Positions 56,556-64,000 of a stretch of 64,000 nucleotides of DNA are shown here, one piece after another (the stretch's first letter is position 1; the number at the start of each line of letters is the position of its first letter). A program made the position numbers and the translations under genes. Under the pieces are notes generated by a model. That model did no database searches. It saw only the letters and a program-made list of their open reading frames with translations, and was not told the DNA's origin. Origin of the DNA: Nocardia sp. CDC159 (GTDB lineage Bacteria; Actinomycetota; Actinomycetes; Mycobacteriales; Mycobacteriaceae); contig NZ_JAMRXH010000002.1 in the NCBI RefSeq assembly GCF_023740735.1, positions 434,001 to 498,000 of the forward strand. The letters run 5' to 3'.

Positions 56556-57875
56556 ATGACCGCCGTTCTCGACCAGACCTGTGCCGCCCTCGCCCGCGTC
56601 TCCGGATGTGATCTGCGAGTTCCGTTGGTACAGGGCGGAACTCGCGTCTACGCCAACTTCGACTACGCCGCCAGCGCCCCGGCCCTGGCCCAGGTCACCG
56701 ACCGCGTGACCGAACTGCTGCCCTACTACGCCAGCGTCCACCGCGGCGCCGGCTATGCCTCGCGCATCTCCACCGACTGCTACGAAGCCGCCCGCGACTC
56801 GGTGGCCCGCTTCCTGAACTGCGCCGACGACCAGGTCGTGGTGTTCACCCGCAACACCACCGATTCGCTCAACCTGCTCGCCGCCTGCGTGCCCGGCGAC
56901 ACCGTGGTGCTCGATATCGAACATCACGCCAACTTCCTGCCCTGGGCCCGGCACGGCCGCCGCGTGGTCCCCGCGGCCGATACCGTCGAGGAGACCATCC
57001 GCCGGGTGGTCGCCGAGCTCTGTGCGAAACCCGCTGCGCTGCTTGCCATCACGGGCGCCTCCAATGTCACAGGCGAGCTGCTGCCGCTCGAGCGCCTGGC
57101 CACCATCGCCCATCAGTGCGGCGCGCGCATCCTGGTCGACGCGGCCCAGCTGGCCCCGCACCGTCGCATCGACCTGCGCGCCACCGGCATCGACTACCTG
57201 GCCTTCTCCGGCCACAAGCTGTACGCCCCGTTCGGTGCGGGCGTTCTGGTCGGCCGCCGCGACTGGCTGGACACCGCCGAGCCATACCTGGCCGGCGGCG
57301 GCGCGGTACGGCAGGTCAGCGCGAACGACGCCGACTGGGCGCCCGCGCCGCAGCGGCACGAGGCGGGCTCCCCGAACGTCCTCGGCGTCGCGGCCCTCGC
57401 CGCCGCCTGCGACACCCTGGCCGCACTGGACGAGCCGACCGTCGTCGCCCACGAGCGCACCCTCGCCGAGCGACTGCGCGACGGCCTGAAAGCCATTGCG
57501 GGCGTGCGATTCCTGCGCATCTGGTCGGACAGCGCCGACAGCGTCGGCATCGTCGCCTTCACCCTGGACGGCTTCGAACCGGGCCGTGTCGCGGCCTATC
57601 TGTCCGCCGAGCACGGCATCGGCGTGCGCGACGGCCGCTTCTGCGCCCACCCGCTGCTGGCCCGGCTCGGCGTCGACGGCGCGCTGCGCGCGAGCATCGG
57701 CCTGGGCACCTCGGCCGCCGACGTCGACCGCCTCGTCGAGGCCATCGCCACCCTCGTCGACCGCGGCCCGGCCTGGAACTACGCCTGCACCGACGGCCAG
57801 TGGAACCCGACCCCGGAGACCCGGCCCCGCCTCACCGCCGAAGCCGCCGCGGGAGCGGCTGCCTGCACCTTCTGA
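56556..57875 (+). CDS. Cysteine desulfurase-like class V aminotransferase
   Basis: 439 residues. PLP-binding Lys is in FSGHKLYAPFGAGVLVGR, Asp in VDAAQLAPH, His in IEHHANFLPW. The cysteine-desulfurase loop holds Cys in RDGRFCAHPLLARLG, as in SufS/CsdA. A C-terminal extension (WNPTPETRPRLTAEAA) is longer than in SufS. Preceded by a SAM-IV riboswitch, so it is probably shut off when SAM is high. The role in sulfur mobilisation or cysteine/methionine metabolism is inferred. AAGGG precedes the ATG. Confidence 0.92.
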   Translation: MTAVLDQTCAALARVSGCDLRVPLVQGGTRVYANFDYAASAPALAQVTDRVTELLPYYASVHRGAGYASRISTDCYEAARDSVARFLNCADDQVVVFTRNTTDSLNLLAACVPGDTVVLDIEHHANFLPWARHGRRVVPAADTVEETIRRVVAELCAKPAALLAITGASNVTGELLPLERLATIAHQCGARILVDAAQLAPHRRIDLRATGIDYLAFSGHKLYAPFGAGVLVGRRDWLDTAEPYLAGGGAVRQVSANDADWAPAPQRHEAGSPNVLGVAALAAACDTLAALDEPTVVAHERTLAERLRDGLKAIAGVRFLRIWSDSADSVGIVAFTLDGFEPGRVAAYLSAEHGIGVRDGRFCAHPLLARLGVDGALRASIGLGTSAADVDRLVEAIATLVDRGPAWNYACTDGQWNPTPETRPRLTAEAAAGAAACTF

Positions 57876-57897
57876 TCGCGGGCGGTGCCCCCCGCGA

Positions 57898-57932
57898 CGT
57901 CCGGCCGGTCACCCATGGTGGCCGGCCGGACG
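57898..57932. terminator. Bidirectional terminator hairpin
   Basis: CGTCCGGCCGG-TCACC-CAT-GGTGG-CCGGCCGGACG is a 16-bp stem (one G-T) with a 3-nt loop between convergent genes. Confidence 0.85.
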
Positions 57933-57942
57933 CCTGTTCTGA

Positions 57943-58131
57943 CTACGGGACCAGATATCGCTCGGCCAACTCCTCGATCAGCGGATCGTCGTCGGCCACC
58001 GCATCGAGAGCCTCGAGATCGTTTTCCACCGACACCTGCCGAGTGTCGTCCTGCTCCGGGTCCGGAGCGCCGTCCTCGTTCAGCTGCCGCAGGATCTTCT
58101 CGCGCACGCGCGCCTTCAACGAATCGCTCAT
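57943..58131 (-). CDS. Small acidic protein, unknown
   Basis: 62 residues, charged and helical (MSDSLKARVREKILRQLNED), with an acidic second half (DDDPLIEELAERYLVP). No family was recognised; there is no membrane segment or signal peptide. It lies 55 bp downstream of the DUF2752 gene. The GC-rich hairpin follows directly. It is probably real because codon use and start fit, but function is unknown. Confidence 0.65.
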   Translation of the reverse strand: MSDSLKARVREKILRQLNEDGAPDPEQDDTRQVSVENDLEALDAVADDDPLIEELAERYLVP

Positions 58132-58186
58132 GGTCTCAGCATGCCCAGTTCGGGCGATTCCACCCGGACGGCCACGCCGCGTCCGG

Positions 58187-58639
58187 TCACACCGGCGCCA
58201 ACCAGCCGCCCCACGGCGTATTGCGCAGCACCGAGAACACCGCGAGCAGCGTCAGCGTGAGCCACAGCCCGGTCCGGCTCAGGCGCACCGACACCGCGCT
58301 TCCCGGCCGCCCGCGCCAGCGATGCAGCACCCAGCCGCCCCACCACACGAGGAATCCCAGCAGGATCGGCAGCACCATCGCATTGCTGTGTACCGCATCC
58401 AGAACGCGCCCGTCGGTGAGATTGTGCACCGCCCGCAGGCCGCCGCACCCCGGGCACCACCAACCGGTCAGCGCGTAGAACGGGCAGATGCCATAGGAGC
58501 CGGACACGTGCGGATCGCGGAAATGCAGGACGGCCGCCGCCCCCGCCGCGGCCCCCGCGACGAGCAGCGGCTGCCCGAGAGCTCGCCATCCCGGCCGGAT
58601 CTCGCTCCGCCCGGCGGGCAGCACATGCGCGGTGTCCAC
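58187..58639 (-). CDS. DUF2752 membrane protein
   Basis: 150 residues. The signature ICPFYALTGWWCPGCGGLRAVH is the Cys-rich DUF2752 motif. Three hydrophobic helices flank it (LLVAGAAAGAAAVLHF, VLPILLGFLVWWGGWVL, WLTLTLLAVFSVLRN). Function unknown; the paired Cys suggest a metal or redox site. GTG start. It and the downstream 62-residue ORF may be cotranscribed. Confidence 0.87.
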   Translation of the reverse strand: MDTAHVLPAGRSEIRPGWRALGQPLLVAGAAAGAAAVLHFRDPHVSGSYGICPFYALTGWWCPGCGGLRAVHNLTDGRVLDAVHSNAMVLPILLGFLVWWGGWVLHRWRGRPGSAVSVRLSRTGLWLTLTLLAVFSVLRNTPWGGWLAPV

Positions 58640-58679
58640 AATCGTTCACGGTAGCCGTCGGCGGCGCCGATCCGCCAGG

Positions 58680-59057
58680 TCAGTCCGGCTGGGCGAAGCG
58701 CAGCGTATTGCCGAACGGATCGGCGACCTCGAAACCCGGTCCACCGGGCCCGTCCTCGGGCGCGCCCGGTCGGGCGTAGCCGTAGTCCTTCGCGGCGAGT
58801 TCGGCGTGCAGGGCTTCGATATCGTCGACCGCGATCCACACCACGGTGCCGGGCGTGCCGTCGCCGTGGTGCTCGCTCAGGTGCACGGTCGCCTGCGCCC
58901 GCGACAGCTCCGCGTACAGCGGCATCCCCGGTTCGAACCGATGCTCCCAGCCGACGGTGAAACCCAGGTAATCACAATAGAATTCGTACGCCTTGGCGAC
59001 ATCGAAGATGCGCAGCACCGGAATCGGGGCGGCAAGGCGGATCGCATCGGAGGCCAT
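58680..59057 (-). CDS. Glyoxalase/bleomycin-resistance (VOC) family protein
   Basis: 125 residues, two beta-alpha-beta-beta-beta units. [21 protein letters not shown] and the closing [13 protein letters not shown] are standard for the glyoxalase superfamily; [11 protein letters not shown] lies in the middle. Members bind a metal or a drug. This looks like a bleomycin-type or generic VOC protein; specificity unknown. It lies 10 bp downstream of the TetR gene and so may belong to its operon. Confidence 0.92.
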   Translation of the reverse strand: MASDAIRLAAPIPVLRIFDVAKAYEFYCDYLGFTVGWEHRFEPGMPLYAELSRAQATVHLSEHHGDGTPGTVVWIAVDDIEALHAELAAKDYGYARPGAPEDGPGGPGFEVADPFGNTLRFAQPD

Positions 59058-59067
59058 ACCCGCGACG

Positions 59068-59709
59068 CTACCGGCTCACCGCCCGCTGGGTGACCGGGGC
59101 GGTGAGCGCTCCCGCCAGCATGTCCACGATCTCCGTCCACGCCGTATCGTCGGCGGCGGCGACCCGGCCGCTCTCCACCGCTCGCTCGTGATCGGCCAGC
59201 AGGGCGAACAGCATGGTCGGCAGTCCGCGCAGCCGCCGAACCCGAAGGCGCGGCGGCAGTTCCGCCAGCGCCCGCTCGAGTCCGCCCATGATCACCCGCA
59301 CCGAGGTGCGGCCCGCGTCGTCGAGGTTGGCGGCATCGGTGAGCGAGGGATGCGTGCGGATCTGCTCCAGAAACCGGGCGTAATGCCCGATCCCGTACCG
59401 GGCGCGCAGCTCGAACATCGGAACCACCAGCGCCGCAAGCAGTTCGTGCACGCCGTCGCCGGTGCGCTCGGCCACCAGTTCCAGCCGCCGCACCTCCAGC
59501 GTCGCCATCCGGTGCTCGACCACGGCGGCGATCAGCCGGTCGCGCGAACCGAAGTGGTACTGGATGGCCGAGTTGTTGCGCTGCCCCGCGGCCGCGGCGA
59601 TATCGCGCAGCGGGACCGCCGCGCCGCGCTCGGCGATCAGCCGCTCCGCCGCGACGATCAGACGCTCCCGGGCCGTTTCCGCTTCCACACTCGCAGAATA
59701 GCCGCTCAT
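59068..59709 (-). CDS. TetR-family transcriptional regulator
   Basis: 213 residues. The N-terminal HTH ([40 protein letters not shown]) is of the TetR class, with a helical ligand-binding domain after it. It diverges from the SDR gene across 135 bp that hold a KstR-like palindrome in the SDR promoter. It probably represses that operon in response to an acyl or steroid-like ligand. It is cotranscribed with a VOC gene 10 bp downstream. Confidence 0.94.
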   Translation of the reverse strand: MSGYSASVEAETARERLIVAAERLIAERGAAVPLRDIAAAAGQRNNSAIQYHFGSRDRLIAAVVEHRMATLEVRRLELVAERTGDGVHELLAALVVPMFELRARYGIGHYARFLEQIRTHPSLTDAANLDDAGRTSVRVIMGGLERALAELPPRLRVRRLRGLPTMLFALLADHERAVESGRVAAADDTAWTEIVDMLAGALTAPVTQRAVSR

Positions 59710-59730
59710 CAGGAGTTTGAGCAGAAAGTC

Positions 59731-59759
59731 TTGACAGTTAAGAACTCGTTCTCAACACT
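59731..59759 (+). promoter_or_regulatory. SDR promoter with TetR-type operator in the spacer
   Basis: TTGACA (59731-59736), then 17 bp, then AACACT (59754-59759). The spacer lies within the imperfect palindrome GTTAAGAAC-TC-GTTCTCAAC (59737-59756, one mismatch), whose core AGAACNNGTTCT is like the KstR-type operator. Binding there would block RNA polymerase. Confidence 0.62.
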
Positions 59760-59844
59760 GCTTGTGACGCCCATCACTGCCGAACTCCCCGGGCCGTCAA
59801 GACGTTTCGCGCTGCCCGCGGGCATCCGAAGGAGGACCACCCGC

Positions 59845-60633
59845 ATGATTCTGGACACCTTCCGCTTGGACGGCCGCGTCGCCGTCGTCACCGGCGCGGG
59901 CCGCGGCATCGGCGCGGCGACCGCCCTCGCCCTCGCCGAGGCGGGCGCCGACGTCGCCATCGCCGCCCGCACGACCGCGCAACTCGACCAGGTGACGGGC
60001 AAGATCCGCGCGCTGGGCCGCCGCGCGATCAGTGTCCCGTGCGACCTGTCCGATCTGGACGCGGTGACGGCCTTCGCCGAAACGGCCGCCGCCGAACTGG
60101 GCCGCATCGATATCGTCGTCAACAATGTCGGCGGCACCATGCCGAACACCTTCCTCACCACCACGCCCGAATTCCTCGAGGAGGCCTTCCGCTTCAATGT
60201 GTCCACCGCACACGCCCTCACCCGGGCCGCGGTGCCGCATATGCTGCGCGGCGACGGCGGCAGCGTCGTCAACATCTCCTCCATGATGGGCCGCGCACCC
60301 GGCCGCGGCTTCCTCGCCTACGGCACGGCCAAGGCCGCGCTCGCGCACTGGACCCGTTTGGCCGCAACCGATCTCGCGCCGCGGATCCGCGTCAATGCCA
60401 TCGCCGTCGGGTCGGTGCTCACCTCCGCGCTCGAGATCGTGGCACGGCAGCCCGAGGTGAAGGCGACGATGGAGGCCGCCACCCCGCTGCACCGGCTGGG
60501 TGAGCCGTGGGAGATCGCGGCGGGCATCGTCTACCTGTGTTCACCGGCGGGCGGCTATCTGACGGGCAAGGTGCTCGAGATCGACGGCGGTATCGAGAGC
60601 CCGAATCTCGAATTGGGCCTTCCGGATCTGTGA
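59845..60633 (+). CDS. Short-chain dehydrogenase/reductase
   Basis: 262 residues. NAD(P) motif [30 protein letters not shown] and catalytic Ser-Tyr-Lys ([17 protein letters not shown]) are intact; the closing [16 protein letters not shown] is typical of lipid or steroid-type SDRs. GGAGG lies about 10 nt before the ATG. The next gene starts 10 bp downstream, so it is in one operon with the reductase. Substrate is unknown. Confidence 0.95.
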   Translation: MILDTFRLDGRVAVVTGAGRGIGAATALALAEAGADVAIAARTTAQLDQVTGKIRALGRRAISVPCDLSDLDAVTAFAETAAAELGRIDIVVNNVGGTMPNTFLTTTPEFLEEAFRFNVSTAHALTRAAVPHMLRGDGGSVVNISSMMGRAPGRGFLAYGTAKAALAHWTRLAATDLAPRIRVNAIAVGSVLTSALEIVARQPEVKATMEAATPLHRLGEPWEIAAGIVYLCSPAGGYLTGKVLEIDGGIESPNLELGLPDL

Positions 60634-60643
60634 GGAGCGGGCG

Positions 60644-61708
60644 ATGACCTATCGCGTAGTGCAGTGGAGCACCGGCAATGTCGGGCGGTGGGCGCTGCGG
60701 TCCATCGTGGCCCGTCGCGAGCTGGAGCTGGTGGGCGTCTGGGTCTCCGGGCCGGAGAAGGCGGGCCGCGACGCCGCCGAGCTGGCCGGGCTCGACGAGC
60801 CGACCGGCATCCTCGCCACCACGGACGCCGATGCGCTCATCGCGCTGCGGCCCGACTGCGTCCTGTACACGGCCATGGCCGACGACCGGCTGGCGGAGGC
60901 CGTCGAGGATCTGCAGACCTTTCTGCGCACGGGCATCAACGTGGTGTCCAGCAGTCCGGTCTTCCTCCAATTTCCCTATGGCACCCTGCCGCCCGAGGCC
61001 ATCGACCCGATCGTCGACGCCGCCCGGGCCGGCGGGGCCTCCCTGTGGGTCAACGGCATCGACCCCGGCTGGGCCAACGACTGGCTGCCGCTGCTGGTCA
61101 CCAGCGGCTGCGAGCGCATCGACCGGATCGTGTGCTCGGAGATCATGGACTACTGCACCTACGACAATCCAAAGGTCCTGTTCGACATCATGGGCTTCGG
61201 CGGCGCACCCGACGAGCTGCCCATGCTGCTGCAGCCCGGCGTGCTCACCCTCGCGTGGGGCAGCGTGATCCGTCAGCTCGCCGCCGCGCTCGATGTCGAA
61301 CTGGATTCCGTCACACAGAATTTCGAACGGATTACCACCCCCGAGGCGCTACGGGTCGCGGGCCGCACGGTGGCGGCGGGCACCACGGCAGCGCTACGCT
61401 TCCAGATCCGCGGCATGCGCGCGGGCCGTACGGTTCTCGTGCTGGAACACGTCACCCGACTACATCCCGACCTGGCTCCGGACTGGCCCCAGCCGACCGG
61501 AAAGGGTTGCTACCGAGTCGAAATCGAGGGCGAACCCACCTATCGGCTCGACCTCCAGCTCCACAGCGGCGGCGACCACGCCCGCGCCGGTGTGATCGGC
61601 ACCGCCGCCCGCCTGGTCAGCGCGATCCCGGCGGTCGTCGAGGCCCGCCCCGGCCTGCTCACCGCGCTCGATCTCCCACTCACCACAGGGCGCGGGCTGG
61701 TGTCCTGA
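60644..61708 (+). CDS. DapB-like NAD(P)-binding dehydrogenase
   Basis: 354 residues. The N-terminal Rossmann fold (YRVVQWSTGNVGRWALRSIV) is that of the 'dihydrodipicolinate reductase N-terminal' or 2,4-diaminopentanoate-dehydrogenase-like family common in mycobacteria; then WVNGIDPGWANDWLPLL and DYCTYDNPKVLFD. Substrate is not known. It follows the SDR by 10 bp with GAGGAG before the ATG, and so is probably in the TetR regulon. Confidence 0.87.
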   Translation: MTYRVVQWSTGNVGRWALRSIVARRELELVGVWVSGPEKAGRDAAELAGLDEPTGILATTDADALIALRPDCVLYTAMADDRLAEAVEDLQTFLRTGINVVSSSPVFLQFPYGTLPPEAIDPIVDAARAGGASLWVNGIDPGWANDWLPLLVTSGCERIDRIVCSEIMDYCTYDNPKVLFDIMGFGGAPDELPMLLQPGVLTLAWGSVIRQLAAALDVELDSVTQNFERITTPEALRVAGRTVAAGTTAALRFQIRGMRAGRTVLVLEHVTRLHPDLAPDWPQPTGKGCYRVEIEGEPTYRLDLQLHSGGDHARAGVIGTAARLVSAIPAVVEARPGLLTALDLPLTTGRGLVS

Positions 61709-61829
61709 GAAAGTTGCGCCGCTCGCCCCGCGTCTCGGTGATTCGACTACCTCTCCGGACGGATGAATGCAACGCAAGATCAGGGCGGCCTCGGGGTCCG
61801 GCCCTGATGTGCCTGGTCCACACCGCTTT

Positions 61830-61835
61830 TAGCGT
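61830..61835 (+). promoter_or_regulatory. Candidate leaderless -10 of the lipoprotein hydrolase gene
   Basis: TAGCGT ends 6 nt before the ATG. An AGCGTCGGGGT stretch offers only a weak Shine-Dalgarno. Confidence 0.4.
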
Positions 61836-61841
61836 CGGGGT

Positions 61842-62972
61842 ATGCGCCTGTTACCGATTGTGGGAGCCCTGTCCGCCGTCGCTCTGCTCACCGCCTGCTC
61901 CGCCGACAGCGGTCGGGCGGAGATCCCGGCGACATCGCCACCGCCACCGGCTGCACAATTGCGCGCCGATATCGACGCGCTGCTGCGCGCCGGGGCGACG
62001 GGCGTGATCGTCACCGTCACCGACCAGGGCCGAGATCAGGTATTCACCGGCGGAGTCGCCGATCGGGCATCGGGCCGGTCGATTCCGGAGCAGCCGGTGC
62101 AACAGGTCCGGGTCGGCAGCATCACCAAGACGTTCACCAGCGCTCTGGTGCTGCAACTGGTGGGCGAGGGCAGGATTCGGCTCGACGAGCCGGTCGAGAC
62201 CTATCTGCCCGGCCTGCTGCGCGGCGAGGGCATCGACGGCCACGACATCACGGTCCGCCAGCTCCTGCGGCATCAGAGCGGACTGCCCGACATCGACGAG
62301 GACGAACGGCTCGACGAGTACCGCATGGCGGTGGAGAACCGAACCGTCACCCCCGCACAGGAGGTCGAATACGCCACCGGCCGACCCGCCGAATTCGCGC
62401 CGGGCACCCATACCAGGTACAGCAACACCAACTATACGGTGGCCGGCATACTGATCGAAAAGGTCACGGGCGCAACCTATTCCGAGGAGCTGGACCGGCG
62501 CATCCTGAAGCCCCTGAACCTGCGGGACACCTACCTGCCGGCCACCGGCGAGCACGAGATCCGCGGGCCCCACCCGACCGGCTACGCCACAGTGGCCGGC
62601 ACGCTCACCGACGTCACCCGGGTAGAGCCCTCGGCCCCCTGGGCGGCGGGCGCCCTCGTCTCCACCGGCCCCGACCTCAACCGCTTCTACTCCCGCCTCC
62701 GCGCGGGCGAGGTGGTCCCGCCCGCCCAGCTACGAGACATGTACGACAGCGTTTCCCTCGAGGGCGCCCCCGGCCTCGAGTACGGCCTGGGCATCAGAAC
62801 CAAGAAACTCCCCTGCGGCACAGAGTATTCCGGACACACCGGCGGCATCTACGGCTACACCACCCTGGCCGGAACCACCACGCAGGGACGCGCCGTCACC
62901 GTAGCCGTCACGGGCGACACCCCCACCCTCGACCAACTCGACGCCTTCCTCCCCCACACACTCTGCCCCTGA
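61842..62972 (+). CDS. Lipoprotein serine hydrolase (class C beta-lactamase fold)
   Basis: 376 residues. A lipobox (LLTAC-S, Cys19) predicts an exported lipoprotein. The beta-lactamase/transpeptidase-fold motifs are SxxK in RVGSITKTFTSALVL, YxN in RYSNTNYTVAG and HxG in YSGHTGGIYGYTT. Class C-type enzymes and D-alanyl-D-alanine peptidases share this plan; the function (esterase, peptidase or penicillin-binding) is not decidable. Its 3' end has a decayed tandem copy directly downstream. Confidence 0.94.
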   Translation: MRLLPIVGALSAVALLTACSADSGRAEIPATSPPPPAAQLRADIDALLRAGATGVIVTVTDQGRDQVFTGGVADRASGRSIPEQPVQQVRVGSITKTFTSALVLQLVGEGRIRLDEPVETYLPGLLRGEGIDGHDITVRQLLRHQSGLPDIDEDERLDEYRMAVENRTVTPAQEVEYATGRPAEFAPGTHTRYSNTNYTVAGILIEKVTGATYSEELDRRILKPLNLRDTYLPATGEHEIRGPHPTGYATVAGTLTDVTRVEPSAPWAAGALVSTGPDLNRFYSRLRAGEVVPPAQLRDMYDSVSLEGAPGLEYGLGIRTKKLPCGTEYSGHTGGIYGYTTLAGTTTQGRAVTVAVTGDTPTLDQLDAFLPHTLCP

Positions 62973-62980
62973 CCCCGTCG

Positions 62981-63186
62981 CAACGGGCCCGACCTCGACT
63001 ACGGCCTCGGTGTAAGAAGCAAAGCGACTCCCTGCGGCACAACATATTTCGGCAACATCGGCGGTATCTACGGCTACACCACCATCTCCGGAACCACCCC
63101 GCAGGGGTGCCGTAACCCTGACCGTCACCGGCACCCCACCCCCAACCCGATCTGGACGCGATCCCCCCGCACGCCCCTGCTCCTGA
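62981..63186 (+). pseudogene. Decayed copy of the serine hydrolase 3' end
   Basis: Directly after the intact gene, the translation NGPDLDYGLGVRSKATPCGT, YGYTTISGTTPQG, AVTLTVTG and DLDAIPPHAPAP matches the C-terminus of the upstream enzyme, but in different frames: at least two frameshifts separate the pieces. The HxG motif becomes Asn-Ile-Gly. It is a remnant of a tandem duplication or of a second decayed paralogue, without a start. Confidence 0.85.
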
Positions 63187-63203
63187 AGCCCACCAGCGCA
63201 GCC

Positions 63204-63237
63204 GATCCCGGCCACCGAACCACCGGCGGCCGGGATC
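63204..63237. terminator. Bidirectional hairpin between the hydrolase remnant and the DUF1508 gene
   Basis: GATCCCGGCC and GGCCGGGATC form a perfect 10-bp stem with a 14-nt loop, between convergent genes. Confidence 0.6.
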
Positions 63238-63251
63238 ACCGGGCGAAACCG

Positions 63252-63443
63252 CTACACCGAGGCCATCGTCTGATCGACGACCTCGGCCGCCGGCGCATTC
63301 TTCTTGATCGACTCGATCCCATTCTGAGCAGCGGCCTTACTCTTGTACCCCTGCCCCACCGCAATGATCTCCCCATTGGGAGCCTTCAATCGAATCCGGA
63401 ACTCCCCGGACTTGTCCTTGGTGATCTCAAACTTGGCAGCCAT
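63252..63443 (-). CDS. YegP-like DUF1508 protein
   Basis: 63 residues, one DUF1508 unit (KFEITKDKSGEFRIRLKAPN, YKSKAAAQNGIESIKKNA). YegP-like proteins are small, basic and of unclear function. GAGGT stands upstream of the ATG. Single gene, convergent with the serine hydrolase remnant. Confidence 0.92.
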   Translation of the reverse strand: MAAKFEITKDKSGEFRIRLKAPNGEIIAVGQGYKSKAAAQNGIESIKKNAPAAEVVDQTMASV

Positions 63444-63545
63444 TCTGGTTACCTCACTTCGGTAGAACCCGTAACCCCCGCTGACCAGGCAAGAGTAATA
63501 AGATCACCAGCTCACCGGTAACCCCACATCAATGATGGTTACCGA

Positions 63546-63968
63546 TCAGCAATCTAGTGTGCCGGTCCGATTCAGCTCTGCCTCCAGGCTCGAGCGACCC
63601 GTCACACCCACGGCAGCCAGCTCGGGCCTCCCGGCCTGCCCCTGCAACTGCAACAGGAAGACCGTGGTCCCATCGACGGAATCAGCCGATTCGGCGACCA
63701 CATCGACCAGTTCACCGGAGACGACTTCCCGGTCACAGGGCAGCGACAGCCGAAACATGAGCGCCGTCCCGTACTCCTGCCACACCCCGCCCAACATGCC
63801 CGGCAGCGGCGAATTGTGCAGCGCGACGGTCTCCGAATGATCGAGCTCGACGGAATAGATATCGGCCTCCGGCACGATCACGGGATTGAAGGCAGCAGCC
63901 TGCCCCGCCCCCACCCCCGCCGCCGCAACGACCGCCCCCACCGCCACGACGACAGCACGAATACCCAT
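63546..63968 (-). CDS. Secreted protein, unknown function
   Basis: 140 residues with a signal peptide (MGIRAVVVAVGAVVAAAGVG, cleavage near GQAAA-FNP). The mature part is beta-rich with one early Cys (LPCDREV) and a C-terminal Cys, likely a disulfide. No family was recognised. GGAG precedes the ATG by 7-8 nt; an upstream ATG would give a longer, poorer signal. Exported actinobacterial protein of unknown role. Confidence 0.78.
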   Translation of the reverse strand: MGIRAVVVAVGAVVAAAGVGAGQAAAFNPVIVPEADIYSVELDHSETVALHNSPLPGMLGGVWQEYGTALMFRLSLPCDREVVSGELVDVVAESADSVDGTTVFLLQLQGQAGRPELAAVGVTGRSSLEAELNRTGTLDC

Positions 63969-64000
63969 GACATGTACTCCAAATTCCCTATCCGCCAACA

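Overview
The window is GC-rich actinobacterial chromosome, most likely from a Nocardia or a close Nocardiaceae relative. The main evidence is gene order. mhuD, clpC, lsr2, lysS, coaX, panD, panC, a DUF2520 gene, a DUF6779-like gene, a DUF3180 gene, folK, folB, folP, folE, ftsH, hpt, tilS, a zinc protease gene, a dac gene and ppa follow the order of the Mycobacterium tuberculosis Rv3592-Rv3628 block, with accessory genes inserted. Many genes appear leaderless (a TANNNT hexamer ending 6-8 nt before the start codon) or use GTG starts, which also fits this group. No tRNA, rRNA, CRISPR array, insertion sequence or prophage was recognised.

Layout. 1-6.0 kb: an acyl-CoA dehydrogenase cut by the window edge, a hydrolase, the haem-degrading MhuD, a membrane-anchored GH65 trehalase-like enzyme and an OsmC protein. 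6.0-10.5 kb: a 26-bp tandem repeat, an ABC-2 exporter pair, and a divergent two-component system joined by a 12-codon mini-ORF. 10.6-19.7 kb: a dioxygenase, clpC, a secreted lipase, an FHA-HTH regulator, lsr2, lysS and a cysteine dioxygenase-rhodanese operon. That operon has a leaderless Cys-Cys leader peptide and a structured leader that can pair with its ribosome binding site. 19.7-29.4 kb: the pantothenate and folate operons and ftsH. 29.7-38.1 kb: accessory metabolism (PucR regulator, aldehyde dehydrogenase, SDR, PfkB kinase, nucleoside-kinase-like protein, cyclase).

38.1-42.7 kb holds two paralogous Ser/Thr kinases with six-helix membrane tails. The upstream copy keeps its catalytic residues. 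The downstream copy has lost the ATP lysine and the catalytic aspartate and looks like a partner pseudokinase. 42.9-50.4 kb: an amidase, a LysR regulator, then hpt-tilS-protease-PBP4 facing ppa. 50.4-53.2 kb: a SARP/AfsR regulator whose 3' end runs into a 21-bp tandem repeat. 53.3-64 kb: a crotonase, a truncated OHCU decarboxylase-like protein, YbaK, a flavin reductase, LysE, a SAM-IV riboswitch before a cysteine-desulfurase-like enzyme, a TetR/SDR pair with an operator inside the promoter spacer, and a lipoprotein serine hydrolase followed by a decayed copy of its own 3' end.

The most interesting items are the cysteine leader-peptide device, the kinase-pseudokinase pair, the mini-ORF coupling the sensor kinase to its regulator, and the 21-bp repeat at the SARP gene end.
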